Positions 9,050-16,449 of a stretch of 64,000 bases of DNA are shown in pieces; the stretch's first letter is position 1; every line of letters begins with the position of its first letter. The notes under the pieces were generated by a model. That model did no database searches. It had not been told where the DNA came from and saw only the letters and a program-made list of their open reading frames with translations. Position numbers and translations under genes: made by a program. Source of the stretch: an uncultured Lachnospiraceae bacterium (lineage in GTDB: Bacteria; Bacillota; Clostridia; Lachnospirales; Lachnospiraceae); NCBI GenBank assembly GCA_902761665.1, contig CACWLA010000004.1:1-64000 (forward strand), written 5' to 3'.

Positions 9050-9694
9050 TTATTTTCCCTTCCATCCCAGATAGTTTCTATACACCGTGAAGTGCTTATA
9101 CCCTGCAACTAATTGTGAACTTACCATCCCGGCCCAAATACCTTCCCACGTCGCTGTAGGATCGTCCACAAGAACATAGTTATCATAGCTTGAGTACAGG
9201 GCGGTAGAAGAAGGAGCATCTCCAGTAAAATGAAGGAGATATTTGAATGATTCCTGATAGTCCACCGCCTCCACAGTACTTTCGCGCACCTTCACGGAGT
9301 ATTCCGTTCCATCGTATTCTACCAGATAGAAGAACAGCTTTGGATATTTATCTTTTAATTCTTCGTATAATTCTGCGCTGTTATGCTCTTTATCAAGAAC
9401 GTAGTAATCGGCGCAAAGGACTGATGCCGGGGTCCCGTTACTGACGGTCTGGAAGAATGTATCCCAAGTCTCATTTCCAGAAGTGCATCCCTGCCGTTCA
9501 AAAACAGGTATATTTGATTTTCTGGCCAACTCCAGCGCATCATCAGCAGAGCATACAGTTTGGAAAAGGGCCTCAAGATCCTGATTTGTATTATGGGACA
9601 TCGTATTTTCCTCACTATTCCCTTTATCTACTGAGCACGAGGCAAGCATAACAACAGCAAGCACAGCCAGCAATATGATCATTGTTTTCCTCAT
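9050..9694 (-). CDS. Putative lipoprotein of the BlaI/M56 operon
   Basis: The 214-residue product begins with a short basic N-terminus, a hydrophobic stretch and the lipobox LASC, which predicts a lipid-anchored extracellular protein. The start at 9694 follows AGGAGG by six bases; an upstream in-frame ATG that overlaps the previous gene has no such site. The mature part is charged and soluble with no motif I recognise. Because it is co-transcribed with a membrane metallopeptidase and a repressor, it could be the extracellular sensing or effector component; this is inference. Confidence 0.75.
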   Translation of the reverse strand: MRKTMIILLAVLAVVMLASCSVDKGNSEENTMSHNTNQDLEALFQTVCSADDALELARKSNIPVFERQGCTSGNETWDTFFQTVSNGTPASVLCADYYVLDKEHNSAELYEELKDKYPKLFFYLVEYDGTEYSVKVRESTVEAVDYQESFKYLLHFTGDAPSSTALYSSYDNYVLVDDPTATWEGIWAGMVSSQLVAGYKHFTVYRNYLGWKGK

Positions 9695-9707
9695 GTTGAA
9701 CCTCCTC

Positions 9708-10622
9708 TTATCCCGCATTAGTCAGCAGAGTATAGATGATCGCAATGATCAACAAAGCGAATCCAACGCTGGAAACTAATGTCATCTGCTTATATGACAG
9801 GACGTTTTCAATTCTTGTCCGGACTTTTGCTCCGCCAAAAGCAGAAACAAATACGTTTTTATTCTGGACACAATTCAAAAGCGTTCGAGCGTATTCTTTA
9901 CGTTCTTCATCGGTATATTTGGAAACAGCCTTCTCGTCACATGCCAGCTCCAAATCTGCAAGAAACACCTTCAGAAACAGCCAAGACAGCGGATTAAACC
10001 AATGAACTGCTGTCAGTAGAACCCCTATCAACCTCCAAAGATTGTCACAGCGCCGGATGTGAGTCCTCTCATGCTGCAACACATATTCCCGATCCGTATC
10101 TGCAAAAGATGCAGGCAAAACGATCTTGGGTTTTATAATTCCATATACTGCCGGGCTTTCGATTTTCTCGGACAAATACACATTCGGGTCCAGTAGACGC
10201 GAATCTTTAATTTCACGCTTCGTAGCCATATACAGTATTGCCAAGGCGATAATGATTGCCAACGTACCAATGAGCCAGATAAACCCTGCAATTTCAAAGA
10301 CTCTGCTGAGCATATTGACCTTATATGTAATAGGGAAATAGCTGTTTGCAGCCATAATGGCGTTAGTCATAGAAAGAGTTAAGTCATCAGCAGGCTGTAA
10401 AACAGTTACTGTCTTTGTGGTAAACCGTGATATGAGAGTCATTAGACTGTATGGACTGTTTATGCCAAAAGGGATGCACATCCGTAAAAACGGAATGACC
10501 CACAGAAATACCGACACTCTGTGAGGAATGAATTTAACTTTCCGTATAGCCAAAACCAGTAGACCCATTACAGAAGCAACAATGCTCATATTGAAGATCC
10601 AATAGCAACACTCACCAATCAT
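9708..10622 (-). CDS. M56 family (BlaR1/MecR1-like) membrane metallopeptidase without sensor domain
   Basis: The 304-residue protein has four N-terminal-half membrane helices and the zinc-metalloprotease motif HERTHIRRCDNLWR (HExxH) near residue 190, followed by LACDEKAVSKY, which supplies the third ligand region (ELACD). This is the BlaR1 protease core. Unlike staphylococcal BlaR1 (about 600 residues) it stops after one last helix and has no penicillin-binding sensor domain. It presumably cleaves the neighbouring BlaI-like repressor on an unknown stimulus. It begins just downstream of blaI. No beta-lactamase is adjacent, so a link to beta-lactam resistance is not supported. Confidence 0.9.
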   Translation of the reverse strand: MIGECCYWIFNMSIVASVMGLLVLAIRKVKFIPHRVSVFLWVIPFLRMCIPFGINSPYSLMTLISRFTTKTVTVLQPADDLTLSMTNAIMAANSYFPITYKVNMLSRVFEIAGFIWLIGTLAIIIALAILYMATKREIKDSRLLDPNVYLSEKIESPAVYGIIKPKIVLPASFADTDREYVLQHERTHIRRCDNLWRLIGVLLTAVHWFNPLSWLFLKVFLADLELACDEKAVSKYTDEERKEYARTLLNCVQNKNVFVSAFGGAKVRTRIENVLSYKQMTLVSSVGFALLIIAIIYTLLTNAG

Positions 10623-10628
10623 AATGCG

Positions 10629-10985
10629 TCACCTTTTATCAATGAGGTCCCGGAGTTCCTTAATCTCAGTATCTGACAAATCTTCATCTTCGAGCAATGC
10701 TGAAAACAGTGCCTTGCGTGACCCGCCAAAAACCTTGTTCAACAATGACACGGCTTCTTTCTTCTGCATTTCTTCCTGTGAAACTAACGGCGTGCAGATG
10801 AATCCAGGATCAGTACGTTTGATAAAACCTTTTGATTCAAGTTTTTTAATTACCGTATAGGTCGTGTTTTTATTCCATCCAATAGAATCTGCGGCAATCA
10901 AACTGATTTCTTTTGCAGAAAGAGGTCCTCTATTCCAGATGATTTCCATAACTTTGGCTTCACTGTCAAATAGCTTTTCTTTCAT
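10629..10985 (-). CDS. BlaI/MecI/CopY family transcriptional repressor
   Basis: The 118-residue protein has the winged-helix N-terminal domain (AKVMEIIWNRGPLSAKEI ... NTTYTVIKKLESKGFI) and a C-terminal dimerisation helix region, typical of BlaI/MecI. It is the first gene of the operon and precedes the M56 peptidase that would inactivate it by proteolysis. The ATG follows GGAGGTG. Two inverted repeats with ACTA/TAGT ends in the promoter (10998-11031) resemble BlaI-type operators, so autorepression is likely. Confidence 0.93.
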   Translation of the reverse strand: MKEKLFDSEAKVMEIIWNRGPLSAKEISLIAADSIGWNKNTTYTVIKKLESKGFIKRTDPGFICTPLVSQEEMQKKEAVSLLNKVFGGSRKALFSALLEDEDLSDTEIKELRDLIDKR

Positions 10986-10997
10986 AACAGCACCTCC

Positions 10998-11044
10998 AGA
11001 CTATTTGCGTAGTCTATACTATCACAATAGTCCAGATTTGTCAA
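10998..11044 (-). promoter_or_regulatory. Promoter with two BlaI-like operator dyads
   Basis: On the minus strand the promoter is TTGACA (11039-11044), a 17-base spacer and TAGTAT (11016-11021). Dyad 1, ACTATCACAATAGT, spans 11018-11031 and overlaps the -10 and spacer. Dyad 2, AGACTA-N6-TAGTCT, spans 10998-11015 just downstream. Both have the ACTA...TAGT half-sites known from BlaI/MecI operators. Repressor binding here would block RNA polymerase. Confidence 0.8.
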
Positions 11045-11242
11045 ATGCCAAATATAGAATTGTGTAAAAACCAGAAAACGGTCTTTCCCCGCCTCTAACC
11101 TCAATCAAACAAGGCAAAAGGCTATATGAACGCAATTGTCATTTTCCTGATAATGTCGCTTTAGCGTTTTGCAAAAAACGCGCAGCTCACACGAAGTGTG
11201 ATCACTGGGTTTGGGAGGTGTTCGGGGCGAGCCGGTGCAGAA

Positions 11243-11369
11243 ATTGCGCGCAGGTCCGGATCTGTACACTGCTTGTCAAGTACTGAACAGCCATCCGGAC
11301 ATTCGCGCAATTGTGCAAAACCTGTATGTGCAGGCCCTGCTTGCCAGGTACTGAAAGCCTGGCAAGCAG
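11243..11369. repeat. Nested inverted repeats at the left border of the recombinase remnant
   Basis: A 19-base arm at 11243-11261 matches the reverse complement of 11293-11311 at 17 positions. A second, perfect 12-bp inverted repeat pairs 11337-11348 (CTGCTTGCCAGG) with 11358-11369. The two units share the near-identical text CTGCTTGYCARGTACTGAA as a direct repeat (about 11269 and 11337). The block lies exactly where recombinase homology stops. It could be an inserted small repeat element. The stretch 11045-11242 before it holds no gene I can support, only two tiny hairpins. Confidence 0.6.
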
Positions 11370-11372
11370 TAA

Positions 11373-11885
11373 CATCTTAAGGAAGTCATCTGGTACGTAG
11401 GCCACTATGAAAGTCATTTCAGGTCAATTATGGAGTCCAAGCTGAAAAGCGAAAGCAGGGAGATCCTTCGTGCCAGGCAAAAGCAGCTTGAAAAGGACGA
11501 GAAGCGCATTGCAGAATTGGATTGTCTCTTCGTCCGACTCTACGAAGACAATGTGGCATCCCGGATCAGTGATGACCGCTTCGCCATGATGAGCCGGGCC
11601 CATGAAGAAGAGCAGCGAGAACTGAAAGCGGAAGCCGAAGTCTTACGGCAGGAAATTGAAACACAGGAACAACAGAACCATAATCTTGAACTTTTCACTC
11701 AGAAGGTCAGAAAGTACGCAGAACTAACAGAATTGACGCCATACGCAGCGCATGAGCTGATCAAGGCAATCTATGTCGGGGCTCCGGATAAAAGCAGCGG
11801 AAAACGCCGTCAGAGCATCCATATCTGCTATGATCTGATAGGGTTCATCCCGCTGAGTGAACTGATGGAACAGGAAATGGCATGA
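11373..11885 (+). pseudogene. 3' remnant of a large serine recombinase (DUF4368 end)
   Basis: The frame from 11373 to the stop at 11885 reads like the C-terminal third of a TnpX/Tn4451-type large serine recombinase. It has LKEVIWYVGHYE, then a coiled-coil with AELDCLFVRLYEDN, then a DUF4368-type end with ELTPYAAHELIKAIYVG. A TAA immediately precedes the homology, and the catalytic N-terminal resolvase domain and zinc-ribbon region are absent. An internal ATG at 11430 could start a 151-residue protein, but no ribosome-binding site is evident and such a fragment could not recombine DNA. It probably marks a decayed integrative element. A terminator follows at 11931. Confidence 0.82.
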
Positions 11886-11930
11886 CCCGAAGATCATGTC
11901 ATTCCTGAAAACTATAAAACTGTTTTATGA

Positions 11931-11967
11931 GGGCCGCCCCTTCTGGGCGCGTTTTTTATTTTTTTGG
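11931..11967 (+). terminator. Terminator after the recombinase remnant
   Basis: A GC-rich hairpin (CGCCC at 11935-11939 pairing with GGGCG at 11945-11949) is followed by GTTTTTTATTTTTTT. It separates the remnant from the TIR gene. Confidence 0.7.
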
Positions 11968-11991
11968 TAGATTACTGGAAAAATCTATGAT
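11964..11991 (+). promoter_or_regulatory. Candidate promoter of the TIR gene
   Basis: TTGGTA (11964-11969), a 16-base spacer and TATGAT (11986-11991) lie 36 bases before the TIR start. The -35 is weak, overlaps the T tract of the preceding terminator, and is the least certain part. Confidence 0.45.
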
Positions 11992-12027
11992 AACATTATT
12001 TTAACGACGACAAGGAGGCAGATCAAT

Positions 12028-14772
12028 ATGGAACAGCAATCCTACTGCGCGTTTATCAGTTACCGGCACCAGTCGCCGGACCAGGAGATCGCGAAGGCGC
12101 TGCATACGGCGATCGAGACCTACGGGATCCCGGGAAGCGTCCGCAAACAGACAGGCAAAAAACGCATGGGCAAGGTATTCCGCGATCAGGAAGAACTGCC
12201 TTTGTCGTCGGATCTCGGGGCAGACATCGAGGCGGCACTGGACTGCAGCGAATGGTTCATCGCGATCTGTTCGCCGCGCTATCTCGAAAGCAAATGGTGC
12301 CTCAGGGAACTTGAGTATTTCATCGAACACAAGGGGCGCGACCGCGTGCTGACCGTGCTTGTCGAGGGTGAACCTCAGGACAGTTTCCCGGAGATGATCC
12401 GTTTTGCGGAAAATGCCGACGGAACCAGAACGGAGCTCGAGCCCCTTGCCGGCGACGTACGTGCCGAAACGCCCGCGAAAAGTATCGCCAAGCTGAAAAA
12501 TGAAAAACTGCGCATTCTCGCACCGATGCTCGGACTGGGCTTCGATGATCTGAAGCGCCGCGCCAGACAGCGGAAGATCCGCATCACAGCGGCGGTCAGT
12601 TCGGCGGTCCTTATTGCGGCGGCGGCATTTACCGTCTTCCTGATCGTCAATCATAAGCGCAATGAAGCGCTCAGGCGCGAAGCGGAGGCGCAGGCAAGCA
12701 TCGCGGCGGAGCAGTCAAGACTGGCCGAAGAGGAACAGCGCCGTGCCGCAGAAGAACAGCGCCGCGCCGAAGAGGAGCAGCGCCGCGCCGAGGAGGAACG
12801 CAAAAACGCGGTCCGAAACGACCTCGGCGAACGGATGGAGCGCGCACGGGCCTCACTCGACAGCGGAGAAAAGCGTGAGGCAGCAAAGATCCTCGCAGAC
12901 GCCCTTGACATCAGTGAGCAGAACGAAGGCATGCGCCGTGACGAGCTGCTTGCCCTGATGCGCCGTACGATGTACATTGAGCCGTTCTCGGTCGTCTCCA
13001 GTTTCAACAACCAGAACATGCAGCTGCTTTACATCGAGTCGTCGCCGGACGGCACGCGGGCAGTCGGCGTGGTCAACAACCACTCGATCGCCATGGTCGA
13101 CCTGGTGAACAATGAGATCCTGTATACCGTATCCGCGGACAACGCGATCATGATGTATCCCCGCTTTTCCGAAGACGGAACGCGTTTTCTGGCCGACTGC
13201 GATTACGGCCGCTTCGTGCAGGTCTGGAACACGGAAGACGGATCGGAAGCTTTCCGCTACACGAGCAAGACGGACAAGGCGTACGAGATCGTCAACGTCT
13301 GCTTCTGGAAAGACAGCCGGACGCTCCTCCTGCAGGACGCAGACAAGTTCCTGCTGGTCGGCGATGACGGCAGTGAAAAGCTGTTCTATACCGTCGGGAC
13401 GCAGATGGACGATTACGATCCGAACAACAATTTCCTGACGCGCCTGATGAACGCGCCTCTGGATAAGCTCTTCACGAACGTTGCCGACGGCTACGCCATG
13501 CAGATGCTGGTATCGCCGGACCGGGAGCGCATCGTCCTCACCGGCAAAGCAGGCGAGATCGCCGTCATCGTACTGGACGGCGAAGGGAAACGGATCTTCA
13601 TCCCGGCTCTGCCGAACGATCCGAGCTGCATGGTGCCGGGCACCTTTGCGGATAAGTGGGCTCTCTCACCGGACGGAAAGACCCTGTGCCTCCTTTCCAT
13701 GTACCATGTCATTGCTGGATGGGACGTGGATACCGGAAACATGCTTTTCATCGATTACGTTGAAAGCGAAAATTCCTGGGCCATGCCGTCACAGCCGGTC
13801 TATTCACCGGATTCCGCGCTTTTTGCCTATACCTACGGTCCGAAACTGTATGTCGCCGACGCCAGAACGAATGAAGCGATCCTGACCGCGAACATCGACG
13901 ACACCAATTATACGCCGTCGCTCTCCTTCTCTTCCGACGGCAAGCACTTCCTCATGACCAACGAAGCGATGTTCATCATCAACGCGGAGACCTGGGTCCC
14001 GGAACTCATCGAATCGGCAGAGGGCACGAATTTCAACGGCATCATCCCGATGGATAGCATGGTGCTCGGTTCACGCTACGACGGCGTGATCAATTTCTAC
14101 AGCCTGCCGAAGCTCGCGTCAGTAACTGCAGTTGACAGTTTTGCCGGAGCGCTCATGGAACCGTACCGTGCGCAGCGGGCCGTCGAATGTGTTTCGCTCT
14201 TCGGTCAGCACGAACTCTCACCGACATTTAAGCAAACCAATTTCTACAAGGACTATCCGTCCAAGATGGCTTTCTCATGCGACGGCGGCACTGCCGCGAT
14301 CCTGTATCCTGACGGTACGATCGAACTGTTCGATACGCAGGGAGACGGCAAGGTCCGGGATACGATCGGTCAGCTGTATACCTACATCAACACGGCCGCG
14401 ATCTCGGAGGACCGCCTGATCGCGATCGACATGGATACGCGCATGATGGTCTACAACATGAAGACGAAATCCGTGGAGAAGATCTGGAAGAACGAAACGC
14501 AGTACGCGGCGTTTTCCTTCAATGCGGATGCCAGCCTGATGACGGCGCTGTGCCAGGGGCAGACAAAGATCGACGTCTTCGATCTGAATGACGGCTGCCG
14601 TCTGCTCTTCTCCATGCACGCCGACGAACCCTTCGCGGAAGCAACGTTCTCCGAAGACGGTGCGTACGCAGTCGGCAGGACTGAATCAGGTTCTTATGTG
14701 ATCGGGGATCTGTTTGCCGATGAAGAGGCGCTGGTCGAACGCCTGCGCACGTTTGCGGCAGGCTCGGAATGA
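12028..14772 (+). CDS. TIR-transmembrane-coiled coil-beta-propeller protein
   Basis: The 914-residue protein has four parts. A TIR domain (about 6-140) begins with CAFISYRH and contains SKWCLRELEYF, where Glu94 in the WCxxE pattern is the likely NADase glutamate. A single membrane helix spans about 187-208. A charged coiled coil (about 210-265) has EEQRRAE heptads. The rest (about 320-910) is a WD40/PD40-like propeller with SPDGTRAV, FSEDGTRFLADC, LSPDGKTLC and SFSSDGKHFLM blades. Bacterial TIR domains cleave NAD+ or make cyclic ADP-ribose signals in defence, or act as scaffolds. An AAGGAGG site precedes the ATG. It converges on the SLOG and HD-RyR genes. Its function is not established by sequence. 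Confidence 0.85.
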   Translation: MEQQSYCAFISYRHQSPDQEIAKALHTAIETYGIPGSVRKQTGKKRMGKVFRDQEELPLSSDLGADIEAALDCSEWFIAICSPRYLESKWCLRELEYFIEHKGRDRVLTVLVEGEPQDSFPEMIRFAENADGTRTELEPLAGDVRAETPAKSIAKLKNEKLRILAPMLGLGFDDLKRRARQRKIRITAAVSSAVLIAAAAFTVFLIVNHKRNEALRREAEAQASIAAEQSRLAEEEQRRAAEEQRRAEEEQRRAEEERKNAVRNDLGERMERARASLDSGEKREAAKILADALDISEQNEGMRRDELLALMRRTMYIEPFSVVSSFNNQNMQLLYIESSPDGTRAVGVVNNHSIAMVDLVNNEILYTVSADNAIMMYPRFSEDGTRFLADCDYGRFVQVWNTEDGSEAFRYTSKTDKAYEIVNVCFWKDSRTLLLQDADKFLLVGDDGSEKLFYTVGTQMDDYDPNNNFLTRLMNAPLDKLFTNVADGYAMQMLVSPDRERIVLTGKAGEIAVIVLDGEGKRIFIPALPNDPSCMVPGTFADKWALSPDGKTLCLLSMYHVIAGWDVDTGNMLFIDYVESENSWAMPSQPVYSPDSALFAYTYGPKLYVADARTNEAILTANIDDTNYTPSLSFSSDGKHFLMTNEAMFIINAETWVPELIESAEGTNFNGIIPMDSMVLGSRYDGVINFYSLPKLASVTAVDSFAGALMEPYRAQRAVECVSLFGQHELSPTFKQTNFYKDYPSKMAFSCDGGTAAILYPDGTIELFDTQGDGKVRDTIGQLYTYINTAAISEDRLIAIDMDTRMMVYNMKTKSVEKIWKNETQYAAFSFNADASLMTALCQGQTKIDVFDLNDGCRLLFSMHADEPFAEATFSEDGAYAVGRTESGSYVIGDLFADEEALVERLRTFAAGSE
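12730..12813 (+). repeat. 21-base tandem repeat coding the coiled coil
   Basis: Three near-identical 21-base units (12730-12750, 12751-12771, 12772-12792) and a degenerate fourth encode EEQRRA(A/E). The unit length equals one heptad, so copy changes would keep both frame and coiled-coil register. Confidence 0.8.
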
Positions 14773-14786
14773 CCTCTCCGGCACGA

Positions 14787-14820
14787 AAAAGCCCCGTCCG
14801 CGGCTGCGGACGGGGCTTTT
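14787..14820. terminator. Bidirectional terminator between TIR and SLOG genes
   Basis: A perfect 15-bp stem (14787-14801 with 14806-14820) has a four-base loop; its A and T ends give a T tract in both directions. It serves the two convergent transcripts ending at 14772 and 14841. Confidence 0.92.
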
Positions 14821-14840
14821 ATCGTATTTATCTCAAAACG

Positions 14841-16436
14841 TTACAGATTGAAGTCAGCCGTATTGTCGCGCTGGTAGGAACACCAGTTTCCGTTCTCGAT
14901 CAGTTCCTCGCGGGCGATGAGAAGAAGCAGAGCGGGGGTCTCGCCGTAACGGTCGATGCGCTCCAGGGCTTCCCGGTAAAAGCGTTCCATTTTGGCATGG
15001 TCGGATGTCACCCGCGAAAGCGAGAGGCGGCCGTAATAATTTGAAATGAACAGCGCCCCCGCCGAGATGCTGCCGAGGATGAGTTTGGACAGCGTACGGT
15101 ACGTTTCCGCTGCGGATATGCTGCGGGAGAACGGCAGCAGGCCGCCCCAGATGATCTCAAAGGCCAGTACGGCCAGATAGAGCAGAATGCTGATCCGCAG
15201 GGCAATGCCGACGATCCGTTCGCTCCCTTCGTACGCGCGCCTCGAGCGTCCGATCGCCCCCTGATGGTACCTTCGCTGCTGATCCACCCATACGTCCCGT
15301 ATGCGGTGAACGGCTGCCGGCCTGCCGGCGATGACGCAGGTCTTCAGCGCACAGACGACCCATTCGGCCTCGGTCTTTGCTGACCACGGAAGGATCTCCG
15401 CAGCGGATCCGCTGCTTCCGGCATAGCGCAGCAGTGCCTGTACCCGCAGTCCCTCCGCAAGCATCCGGTATTCCAGATAGCGCCGGTGCGAGGCAGCGCG
15501 CATTTCGCGCCGCCGCAGGAAAAAGGCAAGGAGCAGCATGGCCCCGCAGACAAGGATCATCCAGTATACGCCAGCCTCATCGTAAAGCAGAAAGGCGACC
15601 GTGATGACCGTGCTGACGATGGCCAGCGCGGCAAGAAGTTTCCGGTACTGTCCCGCAAAGCGGATGCTCAGGGCGTCCGCTTTTGCGTACAGTGATTCCA
15701 TCCTGTCCAGGCATGCATCCGCTTCACGCGCCGCAGGCAGCAGATCGTGCTGCGGCTGTGCTTCCTCTGCTGCAAGTTTGTTGAACTCATCGGTACGCGC
15801 CAGAACCTCCTCAAAGGCAGCCGCGTCTCCGAGGAAACGAAGCATTCCTGCGTCCGCGGCGCCTTCATCACCCATACGCGGCGTCTTAACGTGCCATACG
15901 GGGCAGCTTCCTCCCAGCGGGATCGCATTTTTCGGTTCGTACGCGCCCTCCAGAGCAAAGCGTACGGTTTCGGCGGTACCGCAGTGCGACGGGGCTGATT
16001 CTTTTCCGTCCCACAGCGCCAGCAGCACGTGCGCATGCGACGCGATGTAGATGCCGGCCTGCCGGTAGGCAAAATCCCTGTCCGGCGAAGGCGGTGCCTC
16101 CTCCGTTTCGGGTGCGGTAAAGCACTCTTCTGCCGCGCTGCAGAGGGTCCGGAAATGCAGCAGTTCCTCCCCGGAAAAGACCTTCTCGTACTCCTCCCTG
16201 GCCATCGGCAGGACAGCGATCAGCGGGATCGAGAGTTTGCGCGCGGCTTCCGCGCAGAGCTGATCCGCGCCCGCCGCAAGGCTGTTCAGCATGACGATCC
16301 CGGAATGCGGACACTTTTCGCGGAGCGCCTGAAGTTCCTTCATCACGGCGCTCTCCAGCCTGTCACGGTCTTCGCTTCGAATGTCCCGATGCCCCGTCAC
16401 GCCGACGACGATCGGAACCGTATCACGCAGTACCAT
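14841..16436 (-). CDS. SLOG domain protein with C-terminal SLATT-like membrane region
   Basis: The 531-residue protein starts with a Rossmann-like SLOG/LOG-type nucleotide-binding domain (about 8-185). Its motifs are VVGVTGHRDI, NSLAAGADQLCAEAA, LPMAREEYEKVF and a later LLALWDGK...GTAE loop. After a helical linker come two membrane helices (about 267-285 and 290-306), the segment HRRYLEYRMLAEGLRVQ, and two more helices (about 410-432 and 451-466). Paired helices followed by such a helical segment recall SLATT domains, the predicted pore modules of nucleotide-activated conflict systems. It lies 13 bases after the HD-RyR gene and is probably co-transcribed. The SLATT assignment is tentative. 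Confidence 0.75.
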   Translation of the reverse strand: MVLRDTVPIVVGVTGHRDIRSEDRDRLESAVMKELQALREKCPHSGIVMLNSLAAGADQLCAEAARKLSIPLIAVLPMAREEYEKVFSGEELLHFRTLCSAAEECFTAPETEEAPPSPDRDFAYRQAGIYIASHAHVLLALWDGKESAPSHCGTAETVRFALEGAYEPKNAIPLGGSCPVWHVKTPRMGDEGAADAGMLRFLGDAAAFEEVLARTDEFNKLAAEEAQPQHDLLPAAREADACLDRMESLYAKADALSIRFAGQYRKLLAALAIVSTVITVAFLLYDEAGVYWMILVCGAMLLLAFFLRRREMRAASHRRYLEYRMLAEGLRVQALLRYAGSSGSAAEILPWSAKTEAEWVVCALKTCVIAGRPAAVHRIRDVWVDQQRRYHQGAIGRSRRAYEGSERIVGIALRISILLYLAVLAFEIIWGGLLPFSRSISAAETYRTLSKLILGSISAGALFISNYYGRLSLSRVTSDHAKMERFYREALERIDRYGETPALLLLIAREELIENGNWCSYQRDNTADFNL

Positions 16437-16449
16437 ACCGTCTCCTTTT

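Noticed and set aside
11202-11417. 71-codon minus-strand frame over the inverted repeats
   Set aside because: It runs through the nested inverted repeats and across the recombinase remnant border, with no ribosome-binding site or known domain; it is more likely repeat sequence than a gene.
12730-12813. Short tandem repeats considered as CRISPR or minisatellite
   Set aside because: Units are contiguous, in frame and encode a coiled coil; there are no spacers.
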